This document shows, in pieces, positions 1 through 9,310 of a stretch of DNA of 27,648 nt. The position numbers and the translations under genes are program-made. The DNA is from Pigoraptor chileana (taxonomy: Eukaryota; Opisthokonta; Filasterea). Every line of letters begins with the position of its first letter. The stretch's first letter is position 1. The notes beneath the pieces were generated by a model that was given only the letters and a program-made list of their open reading frames with translations, ran no database searches and had not been told where the DNA came from. The stretch spans positions 1 through 27,648 of the forward strand of contig CALSCR010002699.1 in assembly GCA_943704495.1 (NCBI GenBank), read 5' to 3'.

Positions 1-492
1 AACACACACATGCACACGCGCGCTCTCACTCTCTCCCCTTCCACGCCGTAGGCATTAACTGCAGAGCTGAAGCGCATTCAACAACAATAGACATTGCCCA
101 TACCGTCAGTAAAATTATCATTCAAAATCAGCATTGTTTTCTCATCTATTTGCCTCACCCGGCCGCTATGTATACCTTCGGCTATGTCTGCCCACAAACG
201 TTTCTCCTCAGTGCAAACACCGCAAAAGTGGTCAGAGCTGTGAAAGCCAGAGACAAGACGGGAAAATCGTGAGAGAAAAATACACCCCCATTTTGAGCGC
301 GCCCATCGTCTGCGCTACGCGGTATTGCTAATGTCGTCAAGTCCTGCGGACGATCACAAACCTGCCTCTACGGCTGATGCACCTCTACATGAATAAGACC
401 TGCTGTTCGTGGCACAGATTTTCTTCAGAGGCAATCATATTGTCGAAAATAAGGGACGACGATTGACATGTGTGAAGCGCACATATACTCTC
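1..492. other. Flank downstream of AK6, no gene seen
   Basis: This stretch lies 3' of the minus-strand AK6 gene. It opens with a short CA-rich and CT-rich simple tract (about 1-40). I see no conserved protein in any frame; the short open frames here have no recognisable motif. No AATAAA on the minus strand stands out as the AK6 polyadenylation signal. Confidence 0.5.
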
Positions 493-724
493 TCATACCG
501 ACGGTTTGTATGTGTCGATCCATGAGATGATCCGGTTGACATTTGCCTCCATGTCGTCGACAGTGTTGCTTTGCAGCTCGTGCACAATTTCCGAACTGTA
601 CGAATCGCGTGCCTCGTCCAGGATGACTTGCATGATCTCGCACTCGACATTGTCCGTAAGCTTCTTTTCAGCGTAGCCACTGTGTGCATGAGGGCAAGGG
701 GGAGGAGGGAGGCCAGAGAGAGTC

Positions 725-755
<31 letters not shown>

Positions 756-1621
756 GATGTAGGATTCAAGTCAGCGTCATAGGCGCTGTGCCCATGGACA
801 CAAAGAGACAGAGAGACAGAGAGACAGAGACAGAGACAGAGACAGAGATAGGATTTTGAGTCAGTGTCTTGGAGCAATGCCCTTGGACTCCACAACGCGC
901 CCACAAACCTCTCAGATCTGAATTATAATTACCACAATTATGCAATCCATCACTCACCGAGATGTGAGCCTGTCGTACAAAAGTGTGTTGTCCGTGCGCA
1001 AGACAACCACGAGATCAAACCAGCGCTCTGGGAAAAAATCGACAGTGTGGTGGTCCACTATGCATCCTCCCGCGGACATTTGTTCCTCGAGCTCATCGCA
1101 CACCTGACAATGATAGATAAAAGGAATGCAAATGTGTGGTTTTAGAAAGACTGCAAAAGGACGTATACTTTTATCCAATGTGCACATGCGTCAGACCTTC
1201 GGGAAAGTAGTCATGATCGCCATATTCAAAGGGAACAAAGGATTTATGCAGCATCCCTATAACATAGCCACTCCCACACTCACCTTGTCCTCATCCAGCA
1301 CAAAACATTCGTATTCTTCGTCCCATCCAGTGTGCAATTCTTTGTCCTTCACAATCTGACCGATGTTGATGTGTCTGAATCAAAAATGTGTGTGTGTTGG
1401 GGGTGTGCGTGTGCGTGTGCGTGTCATGTCGAGAGGGCGCAGGGTCAGATGACCGCCAACCGAGTTATATATGTGATAGACTGATAAGACCCCATCAAGG
1501 CATCCACATCCAATCGATTAACTCACGTGAGACCCGTTGCAGATGCCAGCATCTCACACGTAGTTGTCTTTCCTGTTCCAGGAGTGCCGGTGATAAGTAC
1601 ATTTGGTCGTTGGCGTGTCAT
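493..1621 (-). CDS. AK6: Adenylate kinase isoenzyme 6 (AK6 / hCINAP / Fap7), 4 exons
   Basis: Complement of exons 1527-1621, 1284-1374, 958-1103 and 493-679. All introns are GT-AG, phases agree, and the product is 172 aa, the length of human AK6. Exon 1 carries the P-loop [10 protein letters not shown]. Exon 2 carries the region ending in [13 protein letters not shown]. Exon 3 has [16 protein letters not shown] and [17 protein letters not shown], the AK6 NMP-binding and core block. Exon 4 has [15 protein letters not shown] and ends with an amphipathic helix. The family is a nuclear NMP kinase/ATPase that acts with Rps14/uS11 in late 18S rRNA maturation. An in-frame ATG at 1660 would add 13 residues; I prefer 1621 because it fits the family N-terminus. 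Intron 3 (680-957) holds microsatellites and two copies of a dispersed repeat. The identification rests on a long family match and is firm; exact splice sites are inferred. Confidence 0.93.
711..757. repeat. (AG)n microsatellite in AK6 intron 3
   Basis: Near-perfect AG dinucleotide run with a few interruptions. It abuts the start of a dispersed repeat copy at 761. On the AK6 sense strand it reads (CT)n immediately 3' of that repeat. Confidence 0.9.
761..801 (-). repeat. Short dispersed repeat, copy B (AK6 intron 3)
   Basis: About 41 nt closely related to copies at 850-892 and 10571-10614. The shared core on the plus strand contains GATTCAAGTCAG and GGCGCTGTGCCCAT. On the gene-sense (minus) strand the element ends in ACTTGAATCC and is followed by a (CT)n tail. 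No coding potential. It could be a remnant of a small retroposon, but no family is recognised. Confidence 0.65.
802..849. repeat. (GACAGA)n microsatellite in AK6 intron 3
   Basis: Tandem hexamer/octamer purine tract lying between dispersed-repeat copies B and C. On the AK6 sense strand it reads (TCTGTC)n and forms the tail following copy C. A similar (TCTCTG)n array ends the window. Confidence 0.9.
850..892 (-). repeat. Short dispersed repeat, copy C (AK6 intron 3)
   Basis: About 43 nt sharing GAGTCAGTGTCTTGG and CCCTTGGACTCCA with the copy at 10571-10614, with scattered substitutions. Same orientation as copy B. On the minus strand its 3' end runs straight into the (TCTGTC)n tract. Confidence 0.65.
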
Positions 1622-1660
1622 GTTTGCTGGGGTGAATTGGTTTCCTTCAATCATGCGCAT

Positions 1661-2763
1661 CCCTTTAGTTTGTTTGCCGATGTTGTGTGCAACACTGCTG
1701 CTCGTAAAATATCAGCATCAATGGCAATAACAATGCTTTTTTTCTTGTATAGCGTTACATATTATTCAATGTCCATGCCGCGCACAATTGTGTGAATTTC
1801 AACCGAGGACTGGCCAGCGGCGGGCACGTGTCACCGGCTGCCGGCTCTGTCGCCTGCGGACAGTAATTTCCGCCGATCTGTTACTACCGACTGCCATTTC
1901 ACGGCCCATTTTACTGCTGACTCAATTGTTACACAAATACTGAGTTGGTCACACTAACCCTAACCCTAACCCACGTCACATGATCAGTAGTAGTAGTACG
2001 ACACTGAGTCGGTGGCTCGGAGAGATCACCAGCGCTCGGCCTCTCAACGATAAACATCAAAGCACGTTTCAGCAATTTATTTGTACAATTCACTACTGAT
2101 TCAATTCCATTGACAGTATGCCAGTGTCGGCCGGCAAAAACCAGTAAACTTATCCGGCTTGCCGAAGCAGTCGGCTAGGCGGGTGCCACTCCGGATGGGC
2201 TGAGGGGACGGCCATCGAGATACCTAGCCGTCTCTCTAGCCTAAGGAGAGGCCAGTATGTCAAATGTGTTGGAATGAAATTGTTCAGAATTAACCTGTCC
2301 TGCACAGTGACCGTATTGAGCATATGACTTATCTAAGCCGATATCAGCTAACTGTAAGCGTTCACGCCGGCGGGGCCCCGAGTAATAAGTACAATGAAGC
2401 GTTTAACCCCCCCCCCTCACACACACACACACCTCCCGAGTGTGTGCCGGACCATGATAGTACCGACGTGTCCTGTCTCCCACTTGCCAAAAGTGGCAGC
2501 AATGCGTGTCAAACCAGCCTTATCCGTACACACTATGAAAGGTCGGAATAGCCTCCTAAGTCTGATGCAGGCCCGCATTTGCTATTTTCAGTGATATGGC
2601 TGTTGAAAGTGTTGAACAAAATGTCGCGAATAGGCTCGCCACGGCAGAACCGAGTGAATGCCATTGAATTATGCTTCATTCGTGCTTGTTACAAGAGTAA
2701 GCGCAATCAGTGCCGACACACAACCAGTAACATAGCTCATTCAACGACAACACGCACATTCCA
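1661..2763. other. Intergenic region upstream of AK6, no gene recognised
   Basis: Contains an interstitial telomere-like tract (1954-1972), a C-homopolymer followed by (AC)n (about 2408-2434), and an 8-bp inverted repeat (2172-2179 with 2223-2230). Short open frames here show no family signature. It presumably includes the AK6 promoter, but I see no clear TATA box. Confidence 0.45.
1954..1972. repeat. Interstitial telomere-like (CCCTAA)3 tract
   Basis: Three exact tandem units of CTAACC plus one C, the complement of TTAGGG, flanked by non-repetitive sequence. TTAGGG is the telomere repeat of animals and many of their unicellular relatives. Three units could also arise by chance or by repair insertion. 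Confidence 0.75.
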
Positions 2764-3092
2764 GGACCCACCTCGTTCATGTAGAAATATCCGCAGGTTG
2801 CGCTCCCCGTCGGTTCTCGCCATTGTCTGTTTGCAGCGCACTTGAGGATAGACCATGCCACATCTTTGAGCTTGATGCGGATTTAAAACCCGTCACCGAC
2901 GGGGCTGACCTCAATGCGATGGCTCGTTTTGAGAGCCACAGGCGGGTCCTCAACAACGCAGAATATCGGATGATGCTGCTGCGTGGGAATCCGAGCAACT
3001 GGTCCGAGCAACTGGTCTCGTCCTTCGAGAGCGAGTGTTTTGGGACGCAATCTCGGGATAACACAGTTCAGGCGCATCAGAAGAAACCTTAA
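2764..3092 (+). CDS. Unidentified open segment, possible terminal exon
   Basis: A frame stays open from a plausible acceptor (ATTCCAG ending at 2763) to a TAA at 3092, about 109 codons. It reads as ordinary protein around DRPCHIFELDADLKPV and FESHRRVLNNAEYRMM. Near 2990-3015 a short direct duplication encodes repeated SN/WSEQL-like residues. I recognise no family. An upstream donor-like GTAAGC at about 2698 could define a preceding exon, but the phase match is not clean, so I do not extend it. The antisense strand is also partly open. It may be a last exon of a small unknown gene or a chance ORF. Confidence 0.25.
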
Positions 3093-3908
3093 TGTTAATC
3101 ATTGCAGTTCACCTTACAAAACTCCACTGCTCGTCGGTACAAATCAAACAAAGGAAATATTAGTCCTTCAACTAATACAGGACTTATGTTTTACGTCGCG
3201 ATGCTTAACTGCAGAACAATCAGTCTCCGCATACACAACTTGGTAGGTACTGTTGGGTGACAGATGGATGAGCTGGTCACTGTCGCTGATCAGGAGAAGC
3301 CGAGTCAGTAGCACACACAAAGGTCGCAGTATAAAGAGCGAAGTGTCGTGCACTGAACCAACACGGGACTCTTTGTGAATGGAGAATTTCAGTAAACCTC
3401 ACCGTGGGTGCAGCCCGGCACTGCCAGAAAAGAAATAGTACTTGCCGGTCTAACGACTAGCAAAAAGTGTTTGGGAGTTGAGACTTTGGCTTTTCAAACC
3501 CGTTGTTGTGGAGTGTCAGTGTGCTTATGTGTAAGATGAAGGTGCGTGGTGTGTGTGTGCCGGTGTGCGGGCCAGCTTTGTATCCGCACGTGGCGAAACT
3601 TTACCGCACGCGCAACCCACTCACTGTGCCAAATGACGCAACCGTCTTAATTATTGAAATTTGCATATTAAATAATTCGGTCTCCACCGCTCAAAGTCAA
3701 ACACCATTCCAATCCAGCTCAGCGTAAAACACAGCGGAGTTGTGCAACACTATCACGCAGGGTGGGGGTTACGACGCCACATCGAGGGTCTACTATGAAA
3801 ATGTGCAGATACAAAAAAACTGGGACGGTCGCGCCGGGCAGTATCACCAACACACTATCGAGTATTATTTATTGATAATAATCGTCCGTGACTTATCGTA
3901 ACAGAATC
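3093..3908. other. Intergenic, nothing recognised
   Basis: No conserved protein, RNA gene or clear repeat. One 74-codon ORF (3503-3727) lacks any motif and looks like chance. The segment ends where homology to the F-box/LRR gene begins. Confidence 0.4.
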
Positions 3909-4690
3909 ATGGCTTTGTCTTGTTCTGTCGCTCCCCATCGAAGTCGGTGTGTTTCCATGTTGTGTTCTGTCTTTCTCTTTGTGGCAAGGACCTGGTTGAC
4001 ACAGAATATATAGCCTTTAGGCACAAGCGCGCGACCTCCCGATCTCTCACGCAAGCGACTAATTTGGATCTGCACTGTGTCCGTGGGGATCTGTCTGTGT
4101 TGGGCGGCGTCCATTCGATCTTTACGTTTGCGATGGAGTAACGGATGTGTCTGTGTCTGCTTTGGGCGGTGTTTATTCACTCAAATCTCTCGCTTTACTA
4201 CTGAGTGACGGAGGGGTCTGCGTTGGGTGCTGTTCGTTCTCTCCATCTCTCTGATTGCTTTGAAGCGACGGATGTGTTTGCGTTGGGCGGCACCCATTCT
4301 CTCAGTCTCTCCTATAGCGAAGGAGTGATGGTTGTATCTGCGTTGGGCACCGTCACTCACGCTCTCGGTTGTCTCTATTTGCTGTAGAGATCTAGAGATG
4401 TATCTGCGTTTGCAACGTCCATTCGCTCAATCTTGCCTATTGCACTGTTGTGACGGACGTGTCTGCGTTTGGTCCATTCGCTCCAATGTCTCTGGTTGTG
4501 AATCAGTGACGGATGTATCTGCATTTAGGTGGCGTCCACTCAATCTCTCCTGCAGCGACGGAGTAATGGTTGTATCTGCATGTGGCCGGTGTCCGCCAGT
4601 TTTGCTCAATCTCTTATTTTGCACCAGAGTACAGATGTGTGTCTACGTTGGCCGGCGGTGTGCACACACCTCGGTGTCGTTTGTAATCTC
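3909..4690 (+). pseudogene. Decayed copy of the F-box/LRR gene
   Basis: Beginning at an ATGGCT at 3909, this copy parallels the intact gene at 4977: a CGCTCCCC-type stretch, then GGCAAGGACCTGG matching the AACAAGGACCTCG that encodes the F-box region, then the junction encoding LDLHCVRGDLSVLGGVHS (compare the intact gene's DLNRVHSVREDLSALGGV). It is followed by about eight degenerate 60-nt LRR units with recurring ACGGATGTGTCTGC and GTTGGGCGGC. Units no longer keep the 60-nt register, the frame is broken several times, and stops interrupt it (for example after the GVHSIFTF segment). It is a tandem paralogue of the downstream gene that has lost coding capacity. Confidence 0.8.
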
Positions 4691-4923
4691 GCCGCTTAGA
4701 CCCATTGAAATTGCAGTTGCCGTGAAAGTACTTTGTTCCCGTCCTATTCAAAACCGAGGACCGCGCACCGCTTTTACCAATGTCTGCGTGGAGCACTACT
4801 TATGAAAAAATTTAGTAATCAGTACCCATGAAATTCAGTATGGAGATGATGGTCTCTGCTTTGCGAGCGGCAGGGCAGGGGTAATAGTATCCCCTGGTGC
4901 AAGGTGTGTCGTCTTTTTGAAAG

Positions 4924-4930
4924 TATATAA
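4924..4930 (+). promoter_or_regulatory. TATA box for the F-box/LRR gene
   Basis: TATATAA lies 47 nt upstream of the ATG at 4977. This argues against the more upstream in-frame ATG at 4917, which would sit before the TATA element and so outside a transcript initiated about 30 nt downstream of it. No experimental start is known. Confidence 0.55.
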
Positions 4931-4976
4931 AGCATCGCCACTGAATGAGATGCATCAGAAAAAGCTAATCGTCATT

Positions 4977-6794
4977 ATGGCTTCCCAAACACCCGTCTCG
5001 CTCTCTTCGCTCCCCTTGGAAGTCTTCTTGGCCCACATTGCTCCTTTACTTTGCAACAAGGACCTCGCATCTGTGGCAGGCGTCAACTCGCGGCTCCGTA
5101 ATGGCCTTAGGCTCAAGCGCACGTACAACCTGCGTTCTGCGTTTTCGAAGCTGTTTTGGACGTCTGGCGAATTCCGCAACGCCGTGTGCGCCGACATTCC
5201 ACGCGAGCGAGTTGGATTGGATCTGAATCGTGTCCACAGTGTGCGTGAGGATCTGTCGGCATTAGGCGGCGTCCGTACGCTGAATCTTTCCCATTGCTAT
5301 GGAGTGACTGATGTGTCTGCGTTGAATTGCGTCCACTTGCTCAATCTCTCTGGTTGTTATAGGGTAACGGATGTGTCTGCATTGGGCGGCGTCCATACAC
5401 TCAATCTCTCCGGTTGCAGAGGGATGAAGAATGCGTCTGCTTTGGGAAGCGTCCATACGCTCAATCTCTCCGGTTGCAAAGGGGTGACCGACGTGTCTGC
5501 TTTGGGAGGTGTCCATACGCTCGATCTCTCTGATTGTGAAGGTGTGACCGACGTGTCTGCTTTGGGAGGCGTCCATACGCTCGATCTCCGGGGTTGCGAA
5601 GGAGTTACCAATGTGTCTGCTTTGGGAGGCATCCATTCACTATATCTCTCCCGTTGCAAAGGGGTGACCGACGTGTCTGGTTTGGGTGGCGTCCATACGC
5701 TCGATCTCCGGGGTTGCCAAGCAGTGACTGAAGTGTCTGCGTTGGGCGGCGTTCATTCGCTCGATCTCTCGTGGTGCGACGGAATGACGGACGTGTCTGC
5801 GTTGGGTGGCGTCCATACGCTCAATCTCTCCCATTGGGATGTAGTGACGGATGTGTCTGCTTTGGGCAGTGTCCATACTCTCGATCTGTCGTGGTGCAAC
5901 AGAGTGACGGATGTGTCTGCATTGGGTGGCGTGCATACACTCCATCTCTCCAGTTGCAGAGGGGTGAAGAATGTGTCTGCTTTGGGAGGCGTCCATATGC
6001 TCAATCTCTCCTGTTGCAAAGGGGTGATCGACGTGTCTGCTTTGGGAGACGTCCATACGCTCGATCTCCGGGGTTGCGAAGGAGTGACCAACGTTTCTGC
6101 TTTGGGTGGCGTCCATATTCTCGATCTCACCTGTTGCTATCGAGTGATGGATGTGTCTGCACTGGGTGGCGTCCATACGCTCAATCTCTCCCATTGTGAT
6201 GAAGTGACGGATGTGTCTGCTTTGGGCAGTGTCCATACTCTCGATCTCTCCTGTTGCTATAAAGTGACGGATGTGTCTGCATTGGGTGGCGTCCGTATGC
6301 TTAATCTCTCCGATTGCAAAGGGTTGACGGGTGTGTCTGCTTTGGGCAGGGTCCATACGCTCAATCTCTCCGGTTGCGAAGAAGTGACCGACGTGTCCGC
6401 TTTGGGAGCCGTTCATACGCTCGATCTCCGGGGTTGCGAAGGAGTGACCAACGTTTCTGCTTTGGGTGGCGTCCATATTCTCGATCTCACCTGTTGCTAT
6501 CGAGTGATGGATGTGTCTGCGTTGGGCAGTGTGCATGCGCTCAATCTCTCCAATTGCGAAGGGGTGACGGATGTGTCTGCTTTGGGCAGTGTCCATACGC
6601 TCAATCTCTCGGGCTGCAAAGGAGTGGCCGACGTGTCTGCATTGGGTGGTGTACATTGGCTCAATCTGTCCTTTTGCGACCGAGTGACGGACGTGTCTGC
6701 ATTGGGTGGCCATTCCTTTGTACACGGTGGAGCGATTGGTGATTCTGAGTTTGGCGGCGTCTATTCGCTAATCTCTCCTGTTGTGATGGAGTGA
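4977..6794 (+). CDS. F-box-like protein with 24 perfect-register 20-residue LRRs
   Basis: Single uninterrupted frame of 605 aa from the ATG at 4977 (start chosen from the TATA position). The N-terminus has an F-box-like block, SSLPLEVFLAHIAPLLCNKD then LASVAGVNSRLRN, at about residues 10-45. A linker follows, then LRR units of consensus VTDVSALGGVHTLNLSGCKG from residue 90 onward. There are 24 complete units and a partial one, without a single indel. The unit resembles the cysteine-containing F-box LRR (LxLSxCxxVTD) shortened to 20 residues. By family analogy it could be an SCF ubiquitin-ligase substrate adaptor in cytosol or nucleus; the target is unknown. The last ~30 residues lose the repeat pattern and read into decayed LRR sequence, so the stop at 6794 may be secondary. 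Other frames and the antisense are open only because the 60-nt unit lacks stops. Confidence 0.8.
   Translation: MASQTPVSLSSLPLEVFLAHIAPLLCNKDLASVAGVNSRLRNGLRLKRTYNLRSAFSKLFWTSGEFRNAVCADIPRERVGLDLNRVHSVREDLSALGGVRTLNLSHCYGVTDVSALNCVHLLNLSGCYRVTDVSALGGVHTLNLSGCRGMKNASALGSVHTLNLSGCKGVTDVSALGGVHTLDLSDCEGVTDVSALGGVHTLDLRGCEGVTNVSALGGIHSLYLSRCKGVTDVSGLGGVHTLDLRGCQAVTEVSALGGVHSLDLSWCDGMTDVSALGGVHTLNLSHWDVVTDVSALGSVHTLDLSWCNRVTDVSALGGVHTLHLSSCRGVKNVSALGGVHMLNLSCCKGVIDVSALGDVHTLDLRGCEGVTNVSALGGVHILDLTCCYRVMDVSALGGVHTLNLSHCDEVTDVSALGSVHTLDLSCCYKVTDVSALGGVRMLNLSDCKGLTGVSALGRVHTLNLSGCEEVTDVSALGAVHTLDLRGCEGVTNVSALGGVHILDLTCCYRVMDVSALGSVHALNLSNCEGVTDVSALGSVHTLNLSGCKGVADVSALGGVHWLNLSFCDRVTDVSALGGHSFVHGGAIGDSEFGGVYSLISPVVME
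5244..6716 (+). repeat. Tandem array of 24+ units of 60 nt (LRR-coding)
   Basis: Unit period is exactly 60 nt from 5244 to 6683, with a partial unit after it. Units differ by substitutions only. Segments 6054-6160 and 6414-6520 (six units apart) are identical over about 107 nt, indicating recent duplication or gene conversion inside the array. Confidence 0.93.
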
Positions 6795-7135
6795 CCAATG
6801 TGTCTGCGTTGGTTCGCGTCCATGAGCTCTTTCTCAGCGTTTCAATGGAGTGACGGATGTCTCTGCGCTGGGCGGCGTGCGTACGCTCAATATCTCTCTC
6901 TTATTGTAACCTAGTCTGTGTTGGGCCGCGTCCATGTGCACACTGTTACTGGGCTCAATCTCTCCCCAAGTGAGCGTGTCTTGAGGTTGTTTTGGAGGCG
7001 TCTGCGGTTACTAGCGTCTATTCACTCGATCTCAGAGGCTGCAAAGGAGTGACAGATCTATCTTCATCGGTCGGCGTCCATGAACTCTATCTCGAAATAT
7101 TGTGAAGGAGTGACAGATGTGCGTTCAGTGGTATC
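6795..7135 (+). pseudogene. Degenerate LRR tail after the F-box/LRR gene
   Basis: Downstream of the stop, recognisable LRR-coding fragments continue: GACCAATGTGTCTGCG at about 6794, GGAGTGACGGATGTCTCTGC at 6846, AAAGGAGTGACAGATC at about 7043 and GAAGGAGTGACAGATGTG at about 7104. They sit in shifting frames with lost spacing. This is either the decayed 3' end of a once longer gene or debris of another tandem copy. Confidence 0.7.
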
Positions 7136-7162
7136 CACACACTTTGTTTGTAACCAAGCCGC

Positions 7163-7992
7163 TTAAAAACCCACAATATGTACACCTGGACGCTTTTTTC
7201 CGACATGCGACGAGTAACGCACGTCCGTTTCACTGTTGCATCCTGTGGCTGGGTCGCTCGCAAGTGCGCCCTTCAATACAGCCTCGGTTGCATCATTCAG
7301 CTGGCCATCGCTCATCCAGGCAGTACTGGCCCCAACATCGTCATCGTGGATGCTGCGCAGTTCCTTGTCCCAAACCAGTTTGTGTCGATGTTTCTTTCTT
7401 TTCCACGAGCGCAAGCAGAATTTCGTTTGTGCAAATGCTTTTCTGTGTCTGGACGAACCAAATGTCCACATGATTTCTCGATCATGGGCCGGTGGTTGGT
7501 CACTTCCGCGTCCCTCACGACCTGTGCAAAGTGCTTTCGAGTAAGCATGCCTTTGTTGGATGCAGAGCCGCACTTCAATTTTTATGAGTTTTCTAGCAGC
7601 GGACACACAGACATGCTGCCATTCACATTTGGCAGTCACTTGCCCTGACATCTAGATCTATGTAAGCCCAAAAGATGGGCCCGACCCGGCGCTCATGATA
7701 CACAGGCTGCCTCAGTTGTCATCTTTCGACTATGCATAAATAGCAAACTGCAATCCAGCGCCAGTGTCCAGTCCAAATGGCCTCTACTTGCCCCAAGTTT
7801 TGCAACAATGTCTGGTAGTCCATACTCGGCTTTGTCGCCGGCACTTTTACGGCTACCGTCTTTATAGCTCGTCATATCATTCAGAAAATCCTGAGCACGG
7901 CACGGCTTCAGTGTAGATGATGTCCGCCGCACTTCGTTGTCTCCAAACACAAACGGGAAAATGGCATAAATACTGTGGCAGCCGTTTTGCAT
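7163..7992. other. ORF-rich stretch with no assignable gene
   Basis: At 7163-7651 long frames are open on both strands (162 codons on minus, 156 on plus), and a further minus frame is open at 7312-7578. At 7693-7992 the minus strand is open again. On the minus strand some segments read like protein (for example LVWDKELRSIHDDDVG and DFLNDMTSYKDGSRK), but no family is recognised and no consistent exon chain emerged. It could be an eroded minus-strand gene or chance. Confidence 0.25.
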
Positions 7993-8019
7993 AGTGTTCC
8001 CAAAGCTGCGCCTAGTCGG

Positions 8020-8112
8020 CCCGCGTCCCCCAGTCTCTGCAGCGGCAAGGCGGGCCGCGCCGCGCCGCCTGCGGCCACTGAGCCGCGGCCGGCCGCATGG
8101 CCGCCGGTGCCG
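8020..8112. other. Locally very GC-rich segment upstream of MED9
   Basis: A roughly 90-nt block composed almost entirely of G and C with many CpG and GCCG/CGGC motifs, clearly above its surroundings. It could be part of a promoter-like region 5' of MED9. No coding signature is convincing. Confidence 0.4.
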
Positions 8113-8444
8113 AGCCGCTTAATGGCAGATATCGGCGGTATCGGCGGTTCAGTCAGTCGCCGGGTCTGGTACACATGTATTACAGGATCCTGGGGACCGG
8201 CTCGGTCATGTGTATTCAGTTTTTCGGCCAGTTTCGGCGGGGCCCGAGGGAGGAACCGGTCACGTGAGCGACCCCAAGGATCGATGTTCGGGTGAATTCG
8301 GCCGTGGGCACTGGCTGTCATCATCTGGCATCTCTGAAGTAACTGTGTTGATCGGATTGGCGATTGATGCTGATTACAGCCTCGATAAAGCAAGCAGCTG
8401 ACATTGACCGTGTCTGTGAAGGAATAGTATCGTGTTTGTCATCC

Positions 8445-8948
8445 ATGGCGGCATCAGTGGGTGCATCCTTGGCGCCGGCTGCCAACGCCACAAACAAGGA
8501 ATTCTCTGTGTCTGAATTCTCATTCCTTCCTCAAATACTGGAAATTGTCGACAGTATTCACGAATCATCGGACGCAGCTGAAGTAACAAGAAAGGTAAGC
8601 ATACATCTTTGTGTGTTGCATTGTGTGCATGGTAACACCGTGATAATGTGGGATAGGTTGATCGTGACACTCTCTTCTATCACAAACGCCTCTTTTTGTT
8701 TGCAGACTGCTACTCTTTTTGCAAAGTTCCAGCAATGCCAAGCCCTGCTACAGTCCCTTCCCGGCATCGATTCGACGGGCGAAGAACAAAAAGCACTGTA
8801 CAACGCGTTTAAGTCAGAGTTGGAGGAAAAGAGGTGAAGGTCGACGTATAGCCCTTCAGCTAAACAACGATTGTATGCAGTGTGTGTGTGTGTGTGTGTG
8901 TGTGCATGTGCGTGTGTCTCTCTGTGCGTGTGTTGTGTGTGTATGTAT

Positions 8949-8995
<47 letters not shown>

Positions 8996-9209
8996 CTGGG
9001 TGTGTGCCTCTGTGTGCCTGTGTGTGGGTGTGTGTGTGCGTGTGCTTCCAAGTGTTTGTAGTGGAGTAGCGGGCGCTTGTTCTTAATCTTTTTCTCTCCT
9101 CATGTGATTCGGCAGGCAACTTCTTGAGATGTATTCGAAGCTTCCTTTATTTGCGAATCCGGGCGGCGTGACCGATAGTACGGCAGAGATGAAAATGGAG
9201 ACAAGTTGA
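8445..9209 (+). CDS. MED9: Mediator complex subunit 9 (MED9), 3 exons
   Basis: Exons 8445-8594, 8706-8833 and 9116-9209 join in frame into 123 aa. Introns are GT-AG (GTAAGC...TTTGCAG, GTGAAG...CGGCAG). After an Ala-rich N-terminus comes FSFLPQILEIVDSIHES, then QCQALLQSLPGIDSTGEEQ and a charged helix SELEEKRQLLEMYSKLPLF. This matches metazoan MED9: a FLP-I start, a coiled region with MPGI plus a small-residue/E-Q stretch, and a terminal LLxKYKSLxxF-like helix. MED9 sits in the Mediator middle module and links it to RNA polymerase II regulation in the nucleus. An in-frame ATG at 8367 could extend the N-terminus by 26 residues; I chose 8445 because it starts the protein-like stretch in good context. 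The second intron carries long GT repeats. MED9 diverges fast, so the name rests on the core pattern and length. Confidence 0.78.
8879..9052. repeat. (GT)n microsatellites in MED9 intron 2
   Basis: Two long GT runs (about 8879-8910 and 8950-8994) separated and followed by GT-rich imperfect sequence fill most of the second MED9 intron. They create spurious open frames of repeated V/C and H/T on both strands. Confidence 0.9.
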
Positions 9210-9281
9210 TGACATGAGTTGGCGTTGATTGAATGTGTGAGCGTGTGTGTGTGGCTTTGCGTTGCGTGGCGTATGCGGTTA

Positions 9282-9310
9282 TGTGTGTGTGTGTGTGTGT
9301 GTGCGTGCGC
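9282..9310. repeat. (GT)n tract in MED9 3' flank
   Basis: Perfect GT run of about 11 units downstream of the MED9 stop, within the presumed 3' UTR. Confidence 0.85.

Noticed and set aside
4917-4976. Upstream ATG extending the F-box/LRR protein by 20 residues
   Set aside because: It precedes a TATATAA element, so it would probably lie outside the transcript, and the extension has no F-box features.
5640-6725. 361-codon minus-strand ORF and further plus-frame ORFs across the LRR array
   Set aside because: They are shadows of the 60-nt repeat: a unit without stops in one alternative frame stays open throughout. Only the frame starting at 4977 gives LRR consensus and an F-box.
7975-8295. 106-codon plus ORF upstream of MED9
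   Set aside because: It is Ala/Pro/Arg-rich because of the GC-rich block and shows no family motif. It more likely reflects promoter-proximal composition.
8856-9119. ORFs of repeated Val/Cys or His/Thr on both strands
   Set aside because: They are translations of GT/CA microsatellites inside a MED9 intron. The same applies to open frames at 1388-1440, 9247-9310 and 27040-27200.
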